DNA of 64,000 nucleotides from CAVVTR01 sp963751245 (GCA_963751245.1 CAVVTR010000008.1:186001-250000); one strand, 5' to 3'; positions 46,003-54,775 are shown, counted from the first letter of the stretch. The notes: a model not told the origin generated them from the letters alone. Numbers and translations: made by a program.

Positions 46003-47165
46003 TGACGTTCGGACACCGTGGAGCGGGCCTGCTGCTGGCCGCGGCGTTGATGCTGCCGGCCGCGGCCCGGGGCGAGGCGCCGGAGGCCAGGACCGCGGTG
46101 CCCCCCGAGCTGACGGCGGTACGCGACGAGATCCGCGACCTCGAGCAGCGCCTGCGGGATCTCGAGCAGCGGCAGAGCGACCTGGCGCAGACGCGCGAGC
46201 GGCTCGCCACGGAGCTCTCCCTCGCCGGCGCACGCCTGCGCGAGAGCCAGGAGGAACGCGACGCGCTCGCGAGGGACGAGCGCGAGGCCTCCGCCCGGGC
46301 CCGGCAGGCGCAGGAGCGGCTCACCGCGGCGGCCGGGCGGCTCAAGGCCCAGATCACTCTCCTCGCGGTTCTCGGCCGCAGCGGCCTGACGCCGCTGATC
46401 CTCCAGGCCCTCCCCGCGGGGGGGGACCTTCCCGAACGGGTCACCGTTCTGCGGGCGCTGGTGAGGGAGCAGAAGAGGCAGCGCGACGAGGTGGCCGCGC
46501 TCGCGGAGCAGCGGACCTCCGCGGTCGCGGAGCTCTCCGAACGGCGGCAGGCGCTGGACACGGCCACCCGGAACGTGAGCCGGCAACGGCTCGAGCTCGA
46601 GGCGACCCGGTCGCGGGTGGAGGAGGAGCTCGACACCTTGGAGCGCCAGCGGCGCCGCAGCGCCGTCGCCCTGGCCGGCGCGCAGGAGAACGAAGCCCGC
46701 CTCGAGCGCCTCTGGGGCGTCGTGATCTCCCGCGGCGGCGCCGGGGAGGGTGACGTGAGGCTGCTGCGCGGCGGCCTCCCCTGGCCGCTCCGCGGCGCGC
46801 ACGTGGTGCGGCGGTTCGGCCCCCACCGCGATCCCCAGTACGGCACCGTCACCACGACCCACGGCCTGGTGCTGGCGGCGGCGGCGGGCGAGCAGGCCCA
46901 CGCGGTCGCCACCGGCACCGTGGTGTACGCGAAGTTCTTCAAGGCGTACGGTAACCTCGTGATCGTCAATCACGGCGAGCAGGTGTACTCTTTGTACGCG
47001 CGCCTCTCGTCCATGCTGGTGAGCTCGGGGCAGCGCGTCGGTATGGGGCAGCCCCTGGGTGTGGTCGGCCCGGGGGAGGACGGCTCCGGGAACTTCTATT
47101 TCGAGATCCGGGTCGGCGAGACGGCGCAGGATCCACTCGCCTGGTTGCAGCCGGGCGCGAAGTGA
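46002..47165 (+). CDS. EnvC-like murein hydrolase activator (degenerate LytM)
   Basis: A 387-residue exported protein (signal peptide to about 28), with a long coiled coil (about 38-230, Glu/Arg rich heptads) and a C-terminal LytM domain (about 265-387). The LytM zinc ligands appear lost: where peptidases have H-x3-D and HxH there are 'TTTHGLVLAAAAGE' and 'GNFYFEIRVGE', as expected for EnvC/NlpD-type activators that open amidases but do not cut. First of three envelope genes; a TAGCAT -10-like hexamer is 9 bases before ATG 46002. Confidence 0.85.
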   Translation: MTFGHRGAGLLLAAALMLPAAARGEAPEARTAVPPELTAVRDEIRDLEQRLRDLEQRQSDLAQTRERLATELSLAGARLRESQEERDALARDEREASARARQAQERLTAAAGRLKAQITLLAVLGRSGLTPLILQALPAGGDLPERVTVLRALVREQKRQRDEVAALAEQRTSAVAELSERRQALDTATRNVSRQRLELEATRSRVEEELDTLERQRRRSAVALAGAQENEARLERLWGVVISRGGAGEGDVRLLRGGLPWPLRGAHVVRRFGPHRDPQYGTVTTTHGLVLAAAAGEQAHAVATGTVVYAKFFKAYGNLVIVNHGEQVYSLYARLSSMLVSSGQRVGMGQPLGVVGPGEDGSGNFYFEIRVGETAQDPLAWLQPGAK

Positions 47166-47172
47166 GGGCTAA

Positions 47173-48315
47173 GTGAGACGAAACTACGGCTTTCTGGGTC
47201 TGTCGCTCCTCATGGTGCTCTTCGTGGCGGCCATCGCCAGCGGAGCCATCGGCTCGGCCAGCCGCGGGCTGTACCGCCTCGTCGGCCTCGTCGGCCAGAT
47301 CACCGCGCTGGTCGAGTCCAACTACGTGGAGGAGGTCCCGCTGGACAGGCTCGCCGGCGGCGCAATGAGCGGCCTCGTCGGCGCAGCCGACCCGGAAGGG
47401 GCGTGGGTCCCCGAGGACGTGGCCGCCGGGTATGCGCGGCTGCAGGAACGGTCCGTCCCTCCGTTCGGCCTGGTGCTGGCAGAGCGCTCTTCCTACCCGC
47501 TCGTCATCGAGGTGATCCCCGGCTCCCCCGCCGACAAGGCCGGCCTCGTGCCCGGCGAGCTCGTGGAACGCATCGACGAACAGCACGCACGGGCACGCCC
47601 GCTGTGGCGGTCGCAGCTCCACCTCGGGGATGCGGAGAGGGCCGGCAGGAACGTGGCCATGGACGTCATCAACAGCGAGCTCACCGGCAAGACGCTGGTG
47701 ACCGTCAAGCCCGGCGCCGTCCCCGAGCGGGTCGAACCGGAGGTCACCATGGAGAAGGATACGCCCGTGGTGCGCATCCCGGTCGCCGACGCCCACGCCG
47801 TGGGCGCTCTCGAGAAGGCCCTCGCCGCCCACGCCACCGCCCCGGCGGTGGTCGTGGACCTGCGCGGCTCCTCGCTGGGGACGCCCGAGGCAGCGGCGAA
47901 GCTGGCGGCATCGATCGCCGGGGGCCACGTCGAGCTCCACCGCCTCGACCGCGGCGGGCACGACCAGGTGGTCGCGGCGGACGGCCCGGCACGCACGTGG
48001 TCGGTCTACGTCTGCGTCGACGTCACAACGGCGCGGGCTGCCGAGGTACTGGCCCTCGGGCTGCAGCAGCGCGGCGCCACCCTGGTGGGCCGGGAGACGT
48101 TCGGTGACACCGGAGAGCGCCACGCGATCCGGGGAGCCGGCGGGCAGCTCTGGCTCGCCAGCCGCTGGTTCGTCGACGCCGAAGGGAAGCCGCTCCTCGC
48201 CCACGGCCTCAAGCCTGCCGAGCTGGTGAGGGGACGGGTGGGCACCAACGCCATCCTCGAGCGGGCGCTGGAACTGGCGACCTCCGGGCATGCCGAGGCC
48301 AAGAAAGCGGCGTAG
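47173..48315 (+). CDS. CtpA-like S41 pseudoprotease with PDZ domain
   Basis: A 380-residue protein with an N-terminal membrane anchor (FLGLSLLMVLFVAAIASG), a PDZ domain at about 95-170 ('VIEVIPGSPADKAGLVPGELVERID'-like, read in parts) and an S41-like domain. The region that in CtpA carries the catalytic Ser/Lys as 'SASASE...FGKG' reads 'VDVTTARAAEVL...ETFGDTGE', so the Ser has become Thr or is shifted and the Lys is Asp: inactive by sequence. GTG 47173 follows GAGGG. It overlaps yibQ by 26 bases. The order envC-ctpA-yibQ is conserved in many bacteria, normally with an active protease. Confidence 0.8.
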   Translation: MRRNYGFLGLSLLMVLFVAAIASGAIGSASRGLYRLVGLVGQITALVESNYVEEVPLDRLAGGAMSGLVGAADPEGAWVPEDVAAGYARLQERSVPPFGLVLAERSSYPLVIEVIPGSPADKAGLVPGELVERIDEQHARARPLWRSQLHLGDAERAGRNVAMDVINSELTGKTLVTVKPGAVPERVEPEVTMEKDTPVVRIPVADAHAVGALEKALAAHATAPAVVVDLRGSSLGTPEAAAKLAASIAGGHVELHRLDRGGHDQVVAADGPARTWSVYVCVDVTTARAAEVLALGLQQRGATLVGRETFGDTGERHAIRGAGGQLWLASRWFVDAEGKPLLAHGLKPAELVRGRVGTNAILERALELATSGHAEAKKAA

Positions 48316-49456
48316 AACGGCCGCAGCGGGGCGACGCAGCGCGGCAGGCTCGGGCTTGGCCCTCCGCGTCGGTGCCGCCGTCGCCATCCTGCTGGGCGGT
48401 CTCGGCGTCGTCGCCTACCTCGCCCTGCGCACCCCTCCGGCGCCCCCTCCGGCGCGGCCGGACCCCGGCTCCATCGTGCGCGACGTCGCGCGGCGCCACG
48501 GTTGCCCGGCCGGACGGATCACCGTGGAGCCCCCCGCCGGGGGCTCGCAAGGCCTGTGGGAGGTCACCGTCCACGCCCCGAAGTCCTTCACGGTGGACCG
48601 CTTCGTGCTGGACCTGGAGGCCGAGGCCCACAACCGTGGCGGCCGCCTCGACGTGCGGCCCCTCGCCGAGAAGGGGGGGTACGGCCTCACCGCCCTCGAG
48701 GGCGAGCTCGGCGGTGGGCGGTGCCGGGTGGTGGTCGTGCGCGACGAGCCGCCTCCCCGGCGCACGCCTCCGCCGCAGACGGGCCGGACCGTCCCCAGGC
48801 TGGCCATCGTCCTCGACGACGGCGGCTACTCCATGGCGCCCGTGGAGGCCATCGCGGCGCTGCCCACGGCCGTGGCGGTGGCGGTCCTGCCCAACGCGCC
48901 CTTCGCCGCGGAGCTGACCCGGGCCCTGCACGCCGAGGGGCGGGAGGTCCTGCTCCACCTGCCCATGGAACCCCGGCCCGGCAACGGTCCCGGCCCGGGC
49001 CCGGACGCCGTGATGGTCGGTCAGTCCCCCGCCCGGGTGGCCGAGCTCCTGGGGCGCGCCCTCACCGTCGTCGCCGGCGCGCGGGGCGTCAACAACCACA
49101 TGGGGTCACGGGCCACCGCCGACCCCGCGACCATGCGGGCGGTGATGGAGGCTCTGCGGGGGTCGGGGCTCTACTTCCTGGACTCGCGCACGACGCCCGA
49201 CACCGTGGCCGAGAGAGCCGCACGCGAGGCCGGCGTCCCCGCCCTGCACCGGGACGTGTTCCTGGACGTCGTCGCCGATCCCGTGGCCATCAGGCGCGCC
49301 CTCGCGAGGGCTGTTTCCCGCGCCCGGGCCGACGGCTCGGCGGTGGCCATCGGCCACGTCCACCCGCTCACGCTGGAGATCCTCAGGAGCGAGCTCGGCA
49401 CCGCCCTCGACGGCGTCACCCTCGTGCCGCCGTCAGGGCTCCTCACTCCCCGGTGA
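48290..49456 (+). CDS. Divergent polysaccharide deacetylase (YibQ/DUF610)
   Basis: A 388-residue protein with an N-terminal basic cluster, one membrane helix (about 23-45, LALRVGAAVAILLGGLGVV) and a C-terminal YibQ domain. 'RLAIVLDDGGYS' gives the first metal-binding-type Asp, 'EGREVLLHLPMEP' the conserved His and 'VNNHMGSRATAD' the second pair. Related to NodB-type deacetylases but activity is unproven. It overlaps the S41-like gene. Third gene of the envelope unit. Confidence 0.87.
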   Translation: MPRPRKRRRTAAAGRRSAAGSGLALRVGAAVAILLGGLGVVAYLALRTPPAPPPARPDPGSIVRDVARRHGCPAGRITVEPPAGGSQGLWEVTVHAPKSFTVDRFVLDLEAEAHNRGGRLDVRPLAEKGGYGLTALEGELGGGRCRVVVVRDEPPPRRTPPPQTGRTVPRLAIVLDDGGYSMAPVEAIAALPTAVAVAVLPNAPFAAELTRALHAEGREVLLHLPMEPRPGNGPGPGPDAVMVGQSPARVAELLGRALTVVAGARGVNNHMGSRATADPATMRAVMEALRGSGLYFLDSRTTPDTVAERAAREAGVPALHRDVFLDVVADPVAIRRALARAVSRARADGSAVAIGHVHPLTLEILRSELGTALDGVTLVPPSGLLTPR

Positions 49457-49862
49457 TCTCGATCCGGCTGGTCACCCGGCAATCGGGACGAATGGAGGCC
49501 AGCGCGGAGCAATAGGTGGAGTGGGAGAGCTCCACGGCGCGCTCGGCCTTGTCCCTCGCCACCCTTCCCCGGATTCGGTAGACGAACTCCAGGGCGGTGT
49601 AGTACTTGGGGTGCTCCGGGGCGCGCTCGCCGGCCACCTCGACCTCGAGGCCCTCGAGCGGTTCCCGCATCTTCTGGAGGATCGACACGACGTCGATACC
49701 GGTGCAGCCCGCCAGGCCGATCAGGACGAGCTCCATGGGTCCTGCACCGAGATGCCCCTCCCTGCCCGGCGACTCCACGATGAGGCCGTGCCCCGACTGC
49801 GAGCGCGCCACGAACCGCATGCCTTCGTGCCAGGTCAGGTGGGCCGTCGTCTTCTCCGCCAT
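49443..49862 (-). CDS. OsmC-family thiol peroxidase-like protein
   Basis: A 139-residue OsmC/Ohr-type protein. The two redox cysteines are in 'IGLAGCTGIDVVSIL' and 'SHSTYCSALAS'. It detoxifies organic hydroperoxides or a related thiol substrate, or has an unknown role in the YhfA-like subgroup. ATG 49862 follows GGAGGG with about 8 bases between. A TAGAGT -10 box (49889-49884) lies upstream. Its 3' end overlaps yibQ by 14 bases. Confidence 0.9.
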   Translation of the reverse strand: MAEKTTAHLTWHEGMRFVARSQSGHGLIVESPGREGHLGAGPMELVLIGLAGCTGIDVVSILQKMREPLEGLEVEVAGERAPEHPKYYTALEFVYRIRGRVARDKAERAVELSHSTYCSALASIRPDCRVTSRIEITGE

Positions 49863-49883
49863 CTGCGCTCCCTCCACCGCGTC

Positions 49884-49889
49884 ACTCTA
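49884..49889 (-). promoter_or_regulatory. -10 box of the osmC-like gene
   Basis: TAGAGT on the minus strand, about 21 bases before ATG 49862; the leader carries GGAGGG. The -35 is unclear. Confidence 0.4.
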
Positions 49890-49910
49890 GCGCAACCGCC
49901 GCCGCGGACG

Positions 49911-50033
49911 TCAGGGGAGCACCCCAGACAGCAGCAGGAGGAGGAGCAGCGCGATGGCCAGGACCTCGAGGCCCCCCGCGGGCACCCGGGTCCGCGTCGG
50001 TACAGCCCGGACCGGCATTCTTCGAAGACCCAC
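49911..50033 (-). CDS. 40-residue single-helix membrane protein
   Basis: An open frame from GTG 50033 with GGAGG (50044-50040) exactly 6 bases upstream and a TATACG -10-like hexamer (50056-50051). The product has a basic N terminus with several Arg and a C-terminal helix (VLAIALLLLLLLSGVLP). It lies between the osmC-like and selD genes, reading away from selD. Too short to recognise; support is the ribosome site and the hydrophobic helix. Confidence 0.45.
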   Translation of the reverse strand: MGLRRMPVRAVPTRTRVPAGGLEVLAIALLLLLLLSGVLP

Positions 50034-50100
50034 GATCCACCTCCCGCATTCGTATACGGAGCAGGGACGCGGAATGTCGTTACAGCAACTCGCTATGCTA

Positions 50101-50128
50101 TTACCAGCATATTCGCTCATCCTATAAT
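50101..50128 (+). promoter_or_regulatory. Leaderless promoter of selD
   Basis: -35 TTACCA (50101-50106), 16-base spacer, consensus -10 TATAAT (50123-50128), then exactly 6 bases to ATG 50135. There is no Shine-Dalgarno. Confidence 0.65.
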
Positions 50129-50134
50129 GCCGGC

Positions 50135-51196
50135 ATGACCCGCGAGGAGATCACGAAGCTCACGCATCTGGTCACGTGTGCCGGCTGAGCCTCCAAGCTG
50201 GGTCCGGAGGACCTGCACGCCGTCCTGGACGCCCTGCCCGCCGCGGCCGACCCCCGCCTCCTGGTCGGCACGGGCTCCTTCGACGACGCCGGCGTCATCA
50301 TGCTCGGCGACGACGTCGCCCTGGTCCAGTCGGTGGACTTCTTCACGCCCGTCGTCGACGACCCCTTCGACTTCGGACGCGCTGCCGCGGCCAACGCGCT
50401 CTCCGACCTGTACGCCATGGGCGCGCGCCCTCTCTCCGCCCTCGCCGTCTGCGCCTTCCCCCGCGACACCCTCGGGCTCGACGTGCTCCGGCGCACCCTC
50501 GCCGGCGGTCTGTCCGTCCTCGCCGAGGACGGCGTGGTCCCCCTCGGCGGGCACACCATCAAGGGGCCGGAGTTCAACTACGGCCTCGCCGTCACCGGCC
50601 TCGTCCACCCCCGGGAGGTGCTCACCAACGCGGGCGCCCGGCCCGGTGACGGCCTCGTCCTCACCAAGCCCCTGGGAACCGGGGTGCTCGCCACGGCGCT
50701 CAAGCAGGGCGCCCTGGAAGCCGCCCTCGAACGCTCCCTGGTGGCCTCGATGACCACGACGAACCGCCTCGCCGCCGAAGCGTGCCGCGCCTCCGGAGTG
50801 CGGGCGCTCACCGACGTGACCGGCTACGGGCTCCTCGGCCACGCGCTGGAGATGGCCGAGGCCAGCGGCGTCACCGTCGAGCTGTGGACGGGGGCGCTGC
50901 CCCTCCTTCCCGGCGCCTGGCAGGCCGCGGTCTCCGGCGCCATCCCCGCCGGCCTCGTCGCCAACCGCACCTGGGCACAGCCCCGCGTGCTCTCCAGCAC
51001 CGCGCAGAGCACGGCCATGGACCTGCTCTGCGATCCACAGACCTCGGGGGGCCTCCTCGCCGCCATCCCCGCCTCCCGCGTGCCGCTCCTCCTGGAGGAG
51101 TGCCACCGGCGCGGCGTGGCTGCGGCTCACGTCGGGGAGGTCACCGGGGGCCCACCGGGCCGGGCGCGCATCCTGGCCGAAGGACCATCGAGGTGA
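50135..51196 (+). CDS. selD: Selenide, water dikinase containing selenocysteine
   Basis: A 353-residue selenophosphate synthetase read through an in-frame TGA at 50186-50188. The N terminus has C15-A-G-U18-A-S-K21, matching the family's catalytic Cys/Sec-x-x-Lys with Sec at position 18. Downstream motifs include 'GDDVALVQSVDFFTPVVDDP', 'LSDLYAMGARPLSAL', 'GGHTIKGPEFNYGL' and 'LLCDPQTSGGLL'. It makes selenophosphate from selenide and ATP. A SECIS-like hairpin follows the TGA. Automated gene finders would start it downstream or call it a pseudogene. A leaderless promoter supports ATG 50135. Confidence 0.93.
50186..50188 (+). other. Selenocysteine (UGA) codon of selD
   Basis: In-frame TGA at codon 18, in the position of the catalytic Cys/Sec of SelD, flanked by Gly and Ala and followed by the conserved Lys three residues later. 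Confidence 0.9.
50190..50210 (+). promoter_or_regulatory. Bacterial SECIS-like hairpin in selD
   Basis: CCTCC (50190-50194) pairs with GGAGG (50206-50210) around an 11-base loop AAGCTGGGTCC that carries the GGU-type apical G/U residues. It begins 1 base after the UGA. Loop size and distance are near those of known bacterial SECIS elements. Confidence 0.55.
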
Positions 51197-51201
51197 ACGC
51201 C

Positions 51202-52602
51202 ATGAGAGCTCCCGCCATCGCCGTCGCGTCGACCCTCCTCGCTTTGTCCGCCGGCGCCGGACCGCCGGTGGTCCAGTCCCAGGCCGGGGAGGGCCGCACC
51301 GTCTCCGTCACCGTGTACACCGCGGGCCGGGCCCTGGTACGCGATGCCAGGCCCGTCACGCTGCCCGCAGGCGAGGTCGACCTCGAGTTCGCCGACATCG
51401 CCGCGGCGGTGATGCCCGAGACGGTCTCCATCCAGGGCGACGCCGTCACGGTGCTCGAGCAGAACTACGAGTACGACCTCCTCTCGCCGCAGACGCTGCT
51501 GGCGAAGTTCGTGGGCCGCGACCTGCGCCTGGTGCTGGTGGAGCCCGGCGGCCCCGACGGCGCGATGGTCCAGCGCACGGTCACCGGGCGGTTGCTCTCC
51601 ATCGAGAACGGCACCGTCTGGAGGATCGGCGACGACATCGTCTCGAACCCCCCGTACCGCGAGCTCGTCTTCCCGTCGGTCCCCGCCACGCTCCGAGAGC
51701 GCCCCACCCTGGTGTGGCGCCTCGACAGCGGCCGCGCCGGGCAGCGGCGCCTGGAAGCGACATACCTCACCGCCCGCATGGGGTGGCAGGCCGACTACGT
51801 GCTGACCCTCGACGCGCCAGGCACGGAGGGACGGCTGCTGGGATGGGTCACCCTCTCCAACGAGTCGGGTACCACCTACCCGGATGCCCGGATCCAGCTG
51901 GTCGCCGGCAACGTCCACCTGGCGCCCGCGCCGTCCCCGCTGCGCACCGGCGCCATGAGGGTGGAGAAGGCGGCGGCGGTGGCCCAGGAAGAGGCTTTCG
52001 CCGAGTACCACCTCTACACGCTGCCGAGGCCGACGACCCTGAGGGACAAGCAGAAGAAGCAGGTCACGCTGCTCGAGGCGGACCGGGTCCACGCCGTCCG
52101 GCACTACGTGGTGTCCGCCGGCGGGTCCTGGTACCAGGCCCGGGCCGCCCAGGAACGTCAGGACGTGCGCGTGGACGTCGAGCTCGCCAACACGAAGGCC
52201 TCCGGGCTGGGCATGCCCCTCCCCGGCGGCGTCGTGCGCCTCTACCAGCTCGACTCCCGCGGAACCCCCCAGTTCATCGGCGAGGACCGCATCGCCCACA
52301 CCCCCGAGGGCGAGCACGTGAGCCTCACCGTGGGCACCGCCTTCGACGTCACGGCCCAACGCCGCCAGACCGACTTCCGCTCCTTCACCTCCGCCACCGA
52401 GAGCGCATACGAGATCACGCTGCGCAACCACAAGGACGCGCCCGTCACGGTCGAGGTCCGCGAGCACCTGCCTGGCGACTGGGAGATCCTGTCGAGCTCC
52501 CTCCCCTACCGCAAGCTCTCCGCCTTCGAGGTGCAGTTCGACGTGCCCGTGAAGGCCGACGAGCAGGCGGTCCTCACCTATCGGGTCAGGGTCAGGCGGT
52601 AG
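51202..52602 (+). CDS. Exported DUF4139 domain protein
   Basis: A 466-residue protein with a signal peptide (MRAPAIAVASTLLALSAGAG). Two beta-rich halves: 'VTVYTAGRALVRDARPVTLP' at the N terminus and the DUF4139 C-terminal part ('LEATYLTARMGWQADYVLTL', 'WVTLSNESGTTYPDARIQLVAG' in parts, 'AYEITLRNHKDAPVTVEV'). Members are secreted or periplasmic with mucoidy-inhibitor-A-like architecture and unknown function. ATG 51202 has GAGGTGA 6 bases upstream; GTG 51193 overlaps the selD stop and would also work. Confidence 0.85.
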   Translation: MRAPAIAVASTLLALSAGAGPPVVQSQAGEGRTVSVTVYTAGRALVRDARPVTLPAGEVDLEFADIAAAVMPETVSIQGDAVTVLEQNYEYDLLSPQTLLAKFVGRDLRLVLVEPGGPDGAMVQRTVTGRLLSIENGTVWRIGDDIVSNPPYRELVFPSVPATLRERPTLVWRLDSGRAGQRRLEATYLTARMGWQADYVLTLDAPGTEGRLLGWVTLSNESGTTYPDARIQLVAGNVHLAPAPSPLRTGAMRVEKAAAVAQEEAFAEYHLYTLPRPTTLRDKQKKQVTLLEADRVHAVRHYVVSAGGSWYQARAAQERQDVRVDVELANTKASGLGMPLPGGVVRLYQLDSRGTPQFIGEDRIAHTPEGEHVSLTVGTAFDVTAQRRQTDFRSFTSATESAYEITLRNHKDAPVTVEVREHLPGDWEILSSSLPYRKLSAFEVQFDVPVKADEQAVLTYRVRVRR

Positions 52603-53743
52603 CGAGCAGGGCGGCGCCGTAGAAGCCCGGATAGGCCTCCTGGCAGCGCTCGAACTCCACCGGCACGACCGCGGGTGCGTCCAGCCCCGCCTGCCTGAAC
52701 GCCTCGCGCCATCCGGCCAGGGTCAGAAAGCCCGGCCGCGGGCGGATCAGCGGATCGAGGGGAGTCCGGCGGAACGACTCCAGGAGGGTGAACGGCAGCT
52801 CCACGTGCACGGCCCCTCCCTCCGACGGACGGATCAGCTCGCCGAGGACCAGGGCGCCCCCCGGCGCCAGCACCGAGGCGAGGCGCCGCAGGGCCCCGGC
52901 CACGTCCCCGGCCAGGTGAAGCGTGTTCACGGCGATCACCGCGTCGAAGCTGCCGGGGGCGACGCCCAGGGAGTCCGGCGCGTCGTTGACGTCGAAGCGG
53001 TGGCTCTCGACCTCGCACCCCGGCGGCGCCGCCGCCTGCACGGCCCGGGCTCCCCGGCGCAGGAACGCCGGCTGGAGCTCCGTGAACAGGTAGCGCCGCG
53101 GCGGACGCCCGCCGGCGCCGAGGGCCCCCAGGACCGCCTCCGCGGCGCTCCCGCCGCCCCCACCCACCTCGAGGATGGCGGCCCGCGCCGGCAGCACGCG
53201 CCCTGCGGCGAGGGCCACCAGTGCGTTGGAGACGGCGTAGTGCGGGTTGGCGTTGGAGAAGTATTCGAACCACAGGCCCATGGTGGCGGGGCCGAAGAGG
53301 ATGTCCTCGCCGCGCCGCGACCCGTCGAGGACCGCGGGGAGGCCCCGGGCGGCGAGCTCGAGCACGTCGTACGCCGGCGTCACCTCGGGAGCGGCGGCGC
53401 ACGCCGACTCCCGGAGCTCAGCGGCCGCCGCGCCGCCGCGGTCCGCGCTCAGGCGCCACCCCCCGGCGGTCCGCTCCGCCCGCCCGAACAGCTCCAGGGT
53501 CTCGAACAGCCACTCCAGCGCCCAGCGGCCGTCCTCCGACCAACCCCTCCGGCGCAGCAGCCGGCCGGCCCCGGGGTACTCCCCCGGCTGCAGCGAGAGA
53601 GACGCGGCGAGCTCGGCGGCCAGCGCCTCCACGAACCGGTCGAGGCGGACCGAGAGCACGTCGAACCCTTCGCCGAAGAGGCCCTCGGGGATGTCCCCGA
53701 GCAGAGGCCCCAGGCCGGCGGCTCGCCGTTCCAGCGGATCCAC
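52592..53743 (-). CDS. SAM-dependent methyltransferase
   Basis: A 383-residue protein. The N-terminal 150 residues form a helical domain, then a class I methyltransferase fold: 'AAILEVGGGGGSAAEAVLGAL' (motif I, SAM-binding), 'FTELQPAFLRRGA', 'FDAVIAVNTLHL' and 'GALVLGELIRPSEGG'. The layout is like polyketide C-methyltransferase-type or O-methyltransferase modules, but no biosynthetic genes are near. GTG 53743 starts 3 bases after the dus stop, so the two are in an operon. It overlaps the DUF4139 gene by 11 bases (convergent). Confidence 0.83.
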   Translation of the reverse strand: MDPLERRAAGLGPLLGDIPEGLFGEGFDVLSVRLDRFVEALAAELAASLSLQPGEYPGAGRLLRRRGWSEDGRWALEWLFETLELFGRAERTAGGWRLSADRGGAAAAELRESACAAAPEVTPAYDVLELAARGLPAVLDGSRRGEDILFGPATMGLWFEYFSNANPHYAVSNALVALAAGRVLPARAAILEVGGGGGSAAEAVLGALGAGGRPPRRYLFTELQPAFLRRGARAVQAAAPPGCEVESHRFDVNDAPDSLGVAPGSFDAVIAVNTLHLAGDVAGALRRLASVLAPGGALVLGELIRPSEGGAVHVELPFTLLESFRRTPLDPLIRPRPGFLTLAGWREAFRQAGLDAPAVVPVEFERCQEAYPGFYGAALLATA

Positions 53744-53745
53744 GC

Positions 53746-54720
53746 TCAGGCGGCGCTCCTCTCACCGAAGAACCGGTCCACCGCCTCCAGCACGGCTTGG
53801 GGGGTGAGCAGTCCGGAGAGCTGCCGGCGGAGGGCACGGCCGTCGGGAAGACCGTGGGTGTACCAGCCGGTGAACGTGCGCAGCTTGTGCAGCGCGGTCC
53901 TCGCGTCCTCCCTCGCCACCACCTCCTCGAAGTGGCGGCGCATGAGGGCGTGGCGGCTCTCCAGAGAGGGTTCCTCCACCGGCCGACCCGCCATCAGGCC
54001 GGCGGTCTGCGCGAAGATCCACGGGTTGGTGAGGGCGGCCCGGCCGATCATCACGCCGTCGCAACCCGTCCCGGCGAACAGCCGCAGCGCGTCCTCCGCG
54101 CTCCGCACGTCTCCGTTGCCGATGACCGGGATGCGCAACGAGGCCTTCAGCTCCGCGATGGCTCCCCAACGGGCGTTGCCCGTGAACATCTGCCGCGCGG
54201 TGCGGGGGTGGAGCGTCACAGCGTCGGCTCCCTCCTCCTCGAAGGCGCGCCCGAGCTCCAGGAAGGTGAGGGCGTCGTCGCGCATCCCCAACCGCGTCTT
54301 CACGGTGACGGGGATGCGCACGGCGCGGCGCACCGCCGCCACGATGCGGCGCGCCAGCGCGGGGTCGCCGGTGAGCGCGGCCCCGGCGCACCCTTTGAGG
54401 ACCTTGTTGGCCGGGCACCCCATGTTGATGTCGCAGACGTCGGCGCCCATCCCCTCCACCATCCTCGCCGCCTCCGCCAGGCGCTGCGGCTCGGATCCAT
54501 AGATCTGGATGGCGAGGGGACGCTCCTCGTCCACGAAGTGCAGCATCTTGAGCGTGCTCTCCCGGCCCCGGAGCAGCCCCTCGGCGGAGATGAACTCCAT
54601 GCAGACCAGCCCGCAGCCGCCGACGCGCCGGATGAGGAGACGGAAGTCGCGATCCGTGATCCCCGCCATGGGCGCGAGGACGAGGGGCGGATCGATGGGG
54701 ATGGAGCCGATGCGGAACAC
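53746..54720 (-). CDS. tRNA-dihydrouridine synthase (DusB-like)
   Basis: A 324-residue Dus. 'LVLAPMAGITDRDFRLLIRR' is the FMN/N-terminal motif, 'CDINMGCPANKVLKGCAGAA' contains the catalytic-type cysteine, and 'NGDVRSAEDALRLFAGTG' plus 'DGVMIGRAALTNPWIF' bind FMN phosphate. It reduces uridine to dihydrouridine in tRNA. GTG 54720 has TATACT 6 bases upstream with an extended TGG, so it is predicted leaderless. Confidence 0.94.
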   Translation of the reverse strand: MFRIGSIPIDPPLVLAPMAGITDRDFRLLIRRVGGCGLVCMEFISAEGLLRGRESTLKMLHFVDEERPLAIQIYGSEPQRLAEAARMVEGMGADVCDINMGCPANKVLKGCAGAALTGDPALARRIVAAVRRAVRIPVTVKTRLGMRDDALTFLELGRAFEEEGADAVTLHPRTARQMFTGNARWGAIAELKASLRIPVIGNGDVRSAEDALRLFAGTGCDGVMIGRAALTNPWIFAQTAGLMAGRPVEEPSLESRHALMRRHFEEVVAREDARTALHKLRTFTGWYTHGLPDGRALRRQLSGLLTPQAVLEAVDRFFGERSAA

Positions 54721-54726
54721 GGACCG

Positions 54727-54735
54727 AGTATACCA
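54727..54735 (-). promoter_or_regulatory. Extended -10, leaderless promoter of dus
   Basis: TGG followed by TATACT on the minus strand (54735-54727), exactly 6 bases before GTG 54720. The -35 is poor, as is common with extended -10 promoters. Confidence 0.6.
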
Positions 54736-54775
54736 AGGGGCTCCCGGGCCCTCGGGCCCGGTCCGGCGGGACCTC

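Noticed and set aside
46002..47165. envC as a decayed gene because of missing zinc ligands
   Set aside because: EnvC/NlpD activators normally lack these ligands and the frame is intact with a full coiled coil.
50186..50188. selD as a pseudogene or starting at 50300
   Set aside because: The TGA falls exactly at the catalytic Sec position with family residues on both sides.
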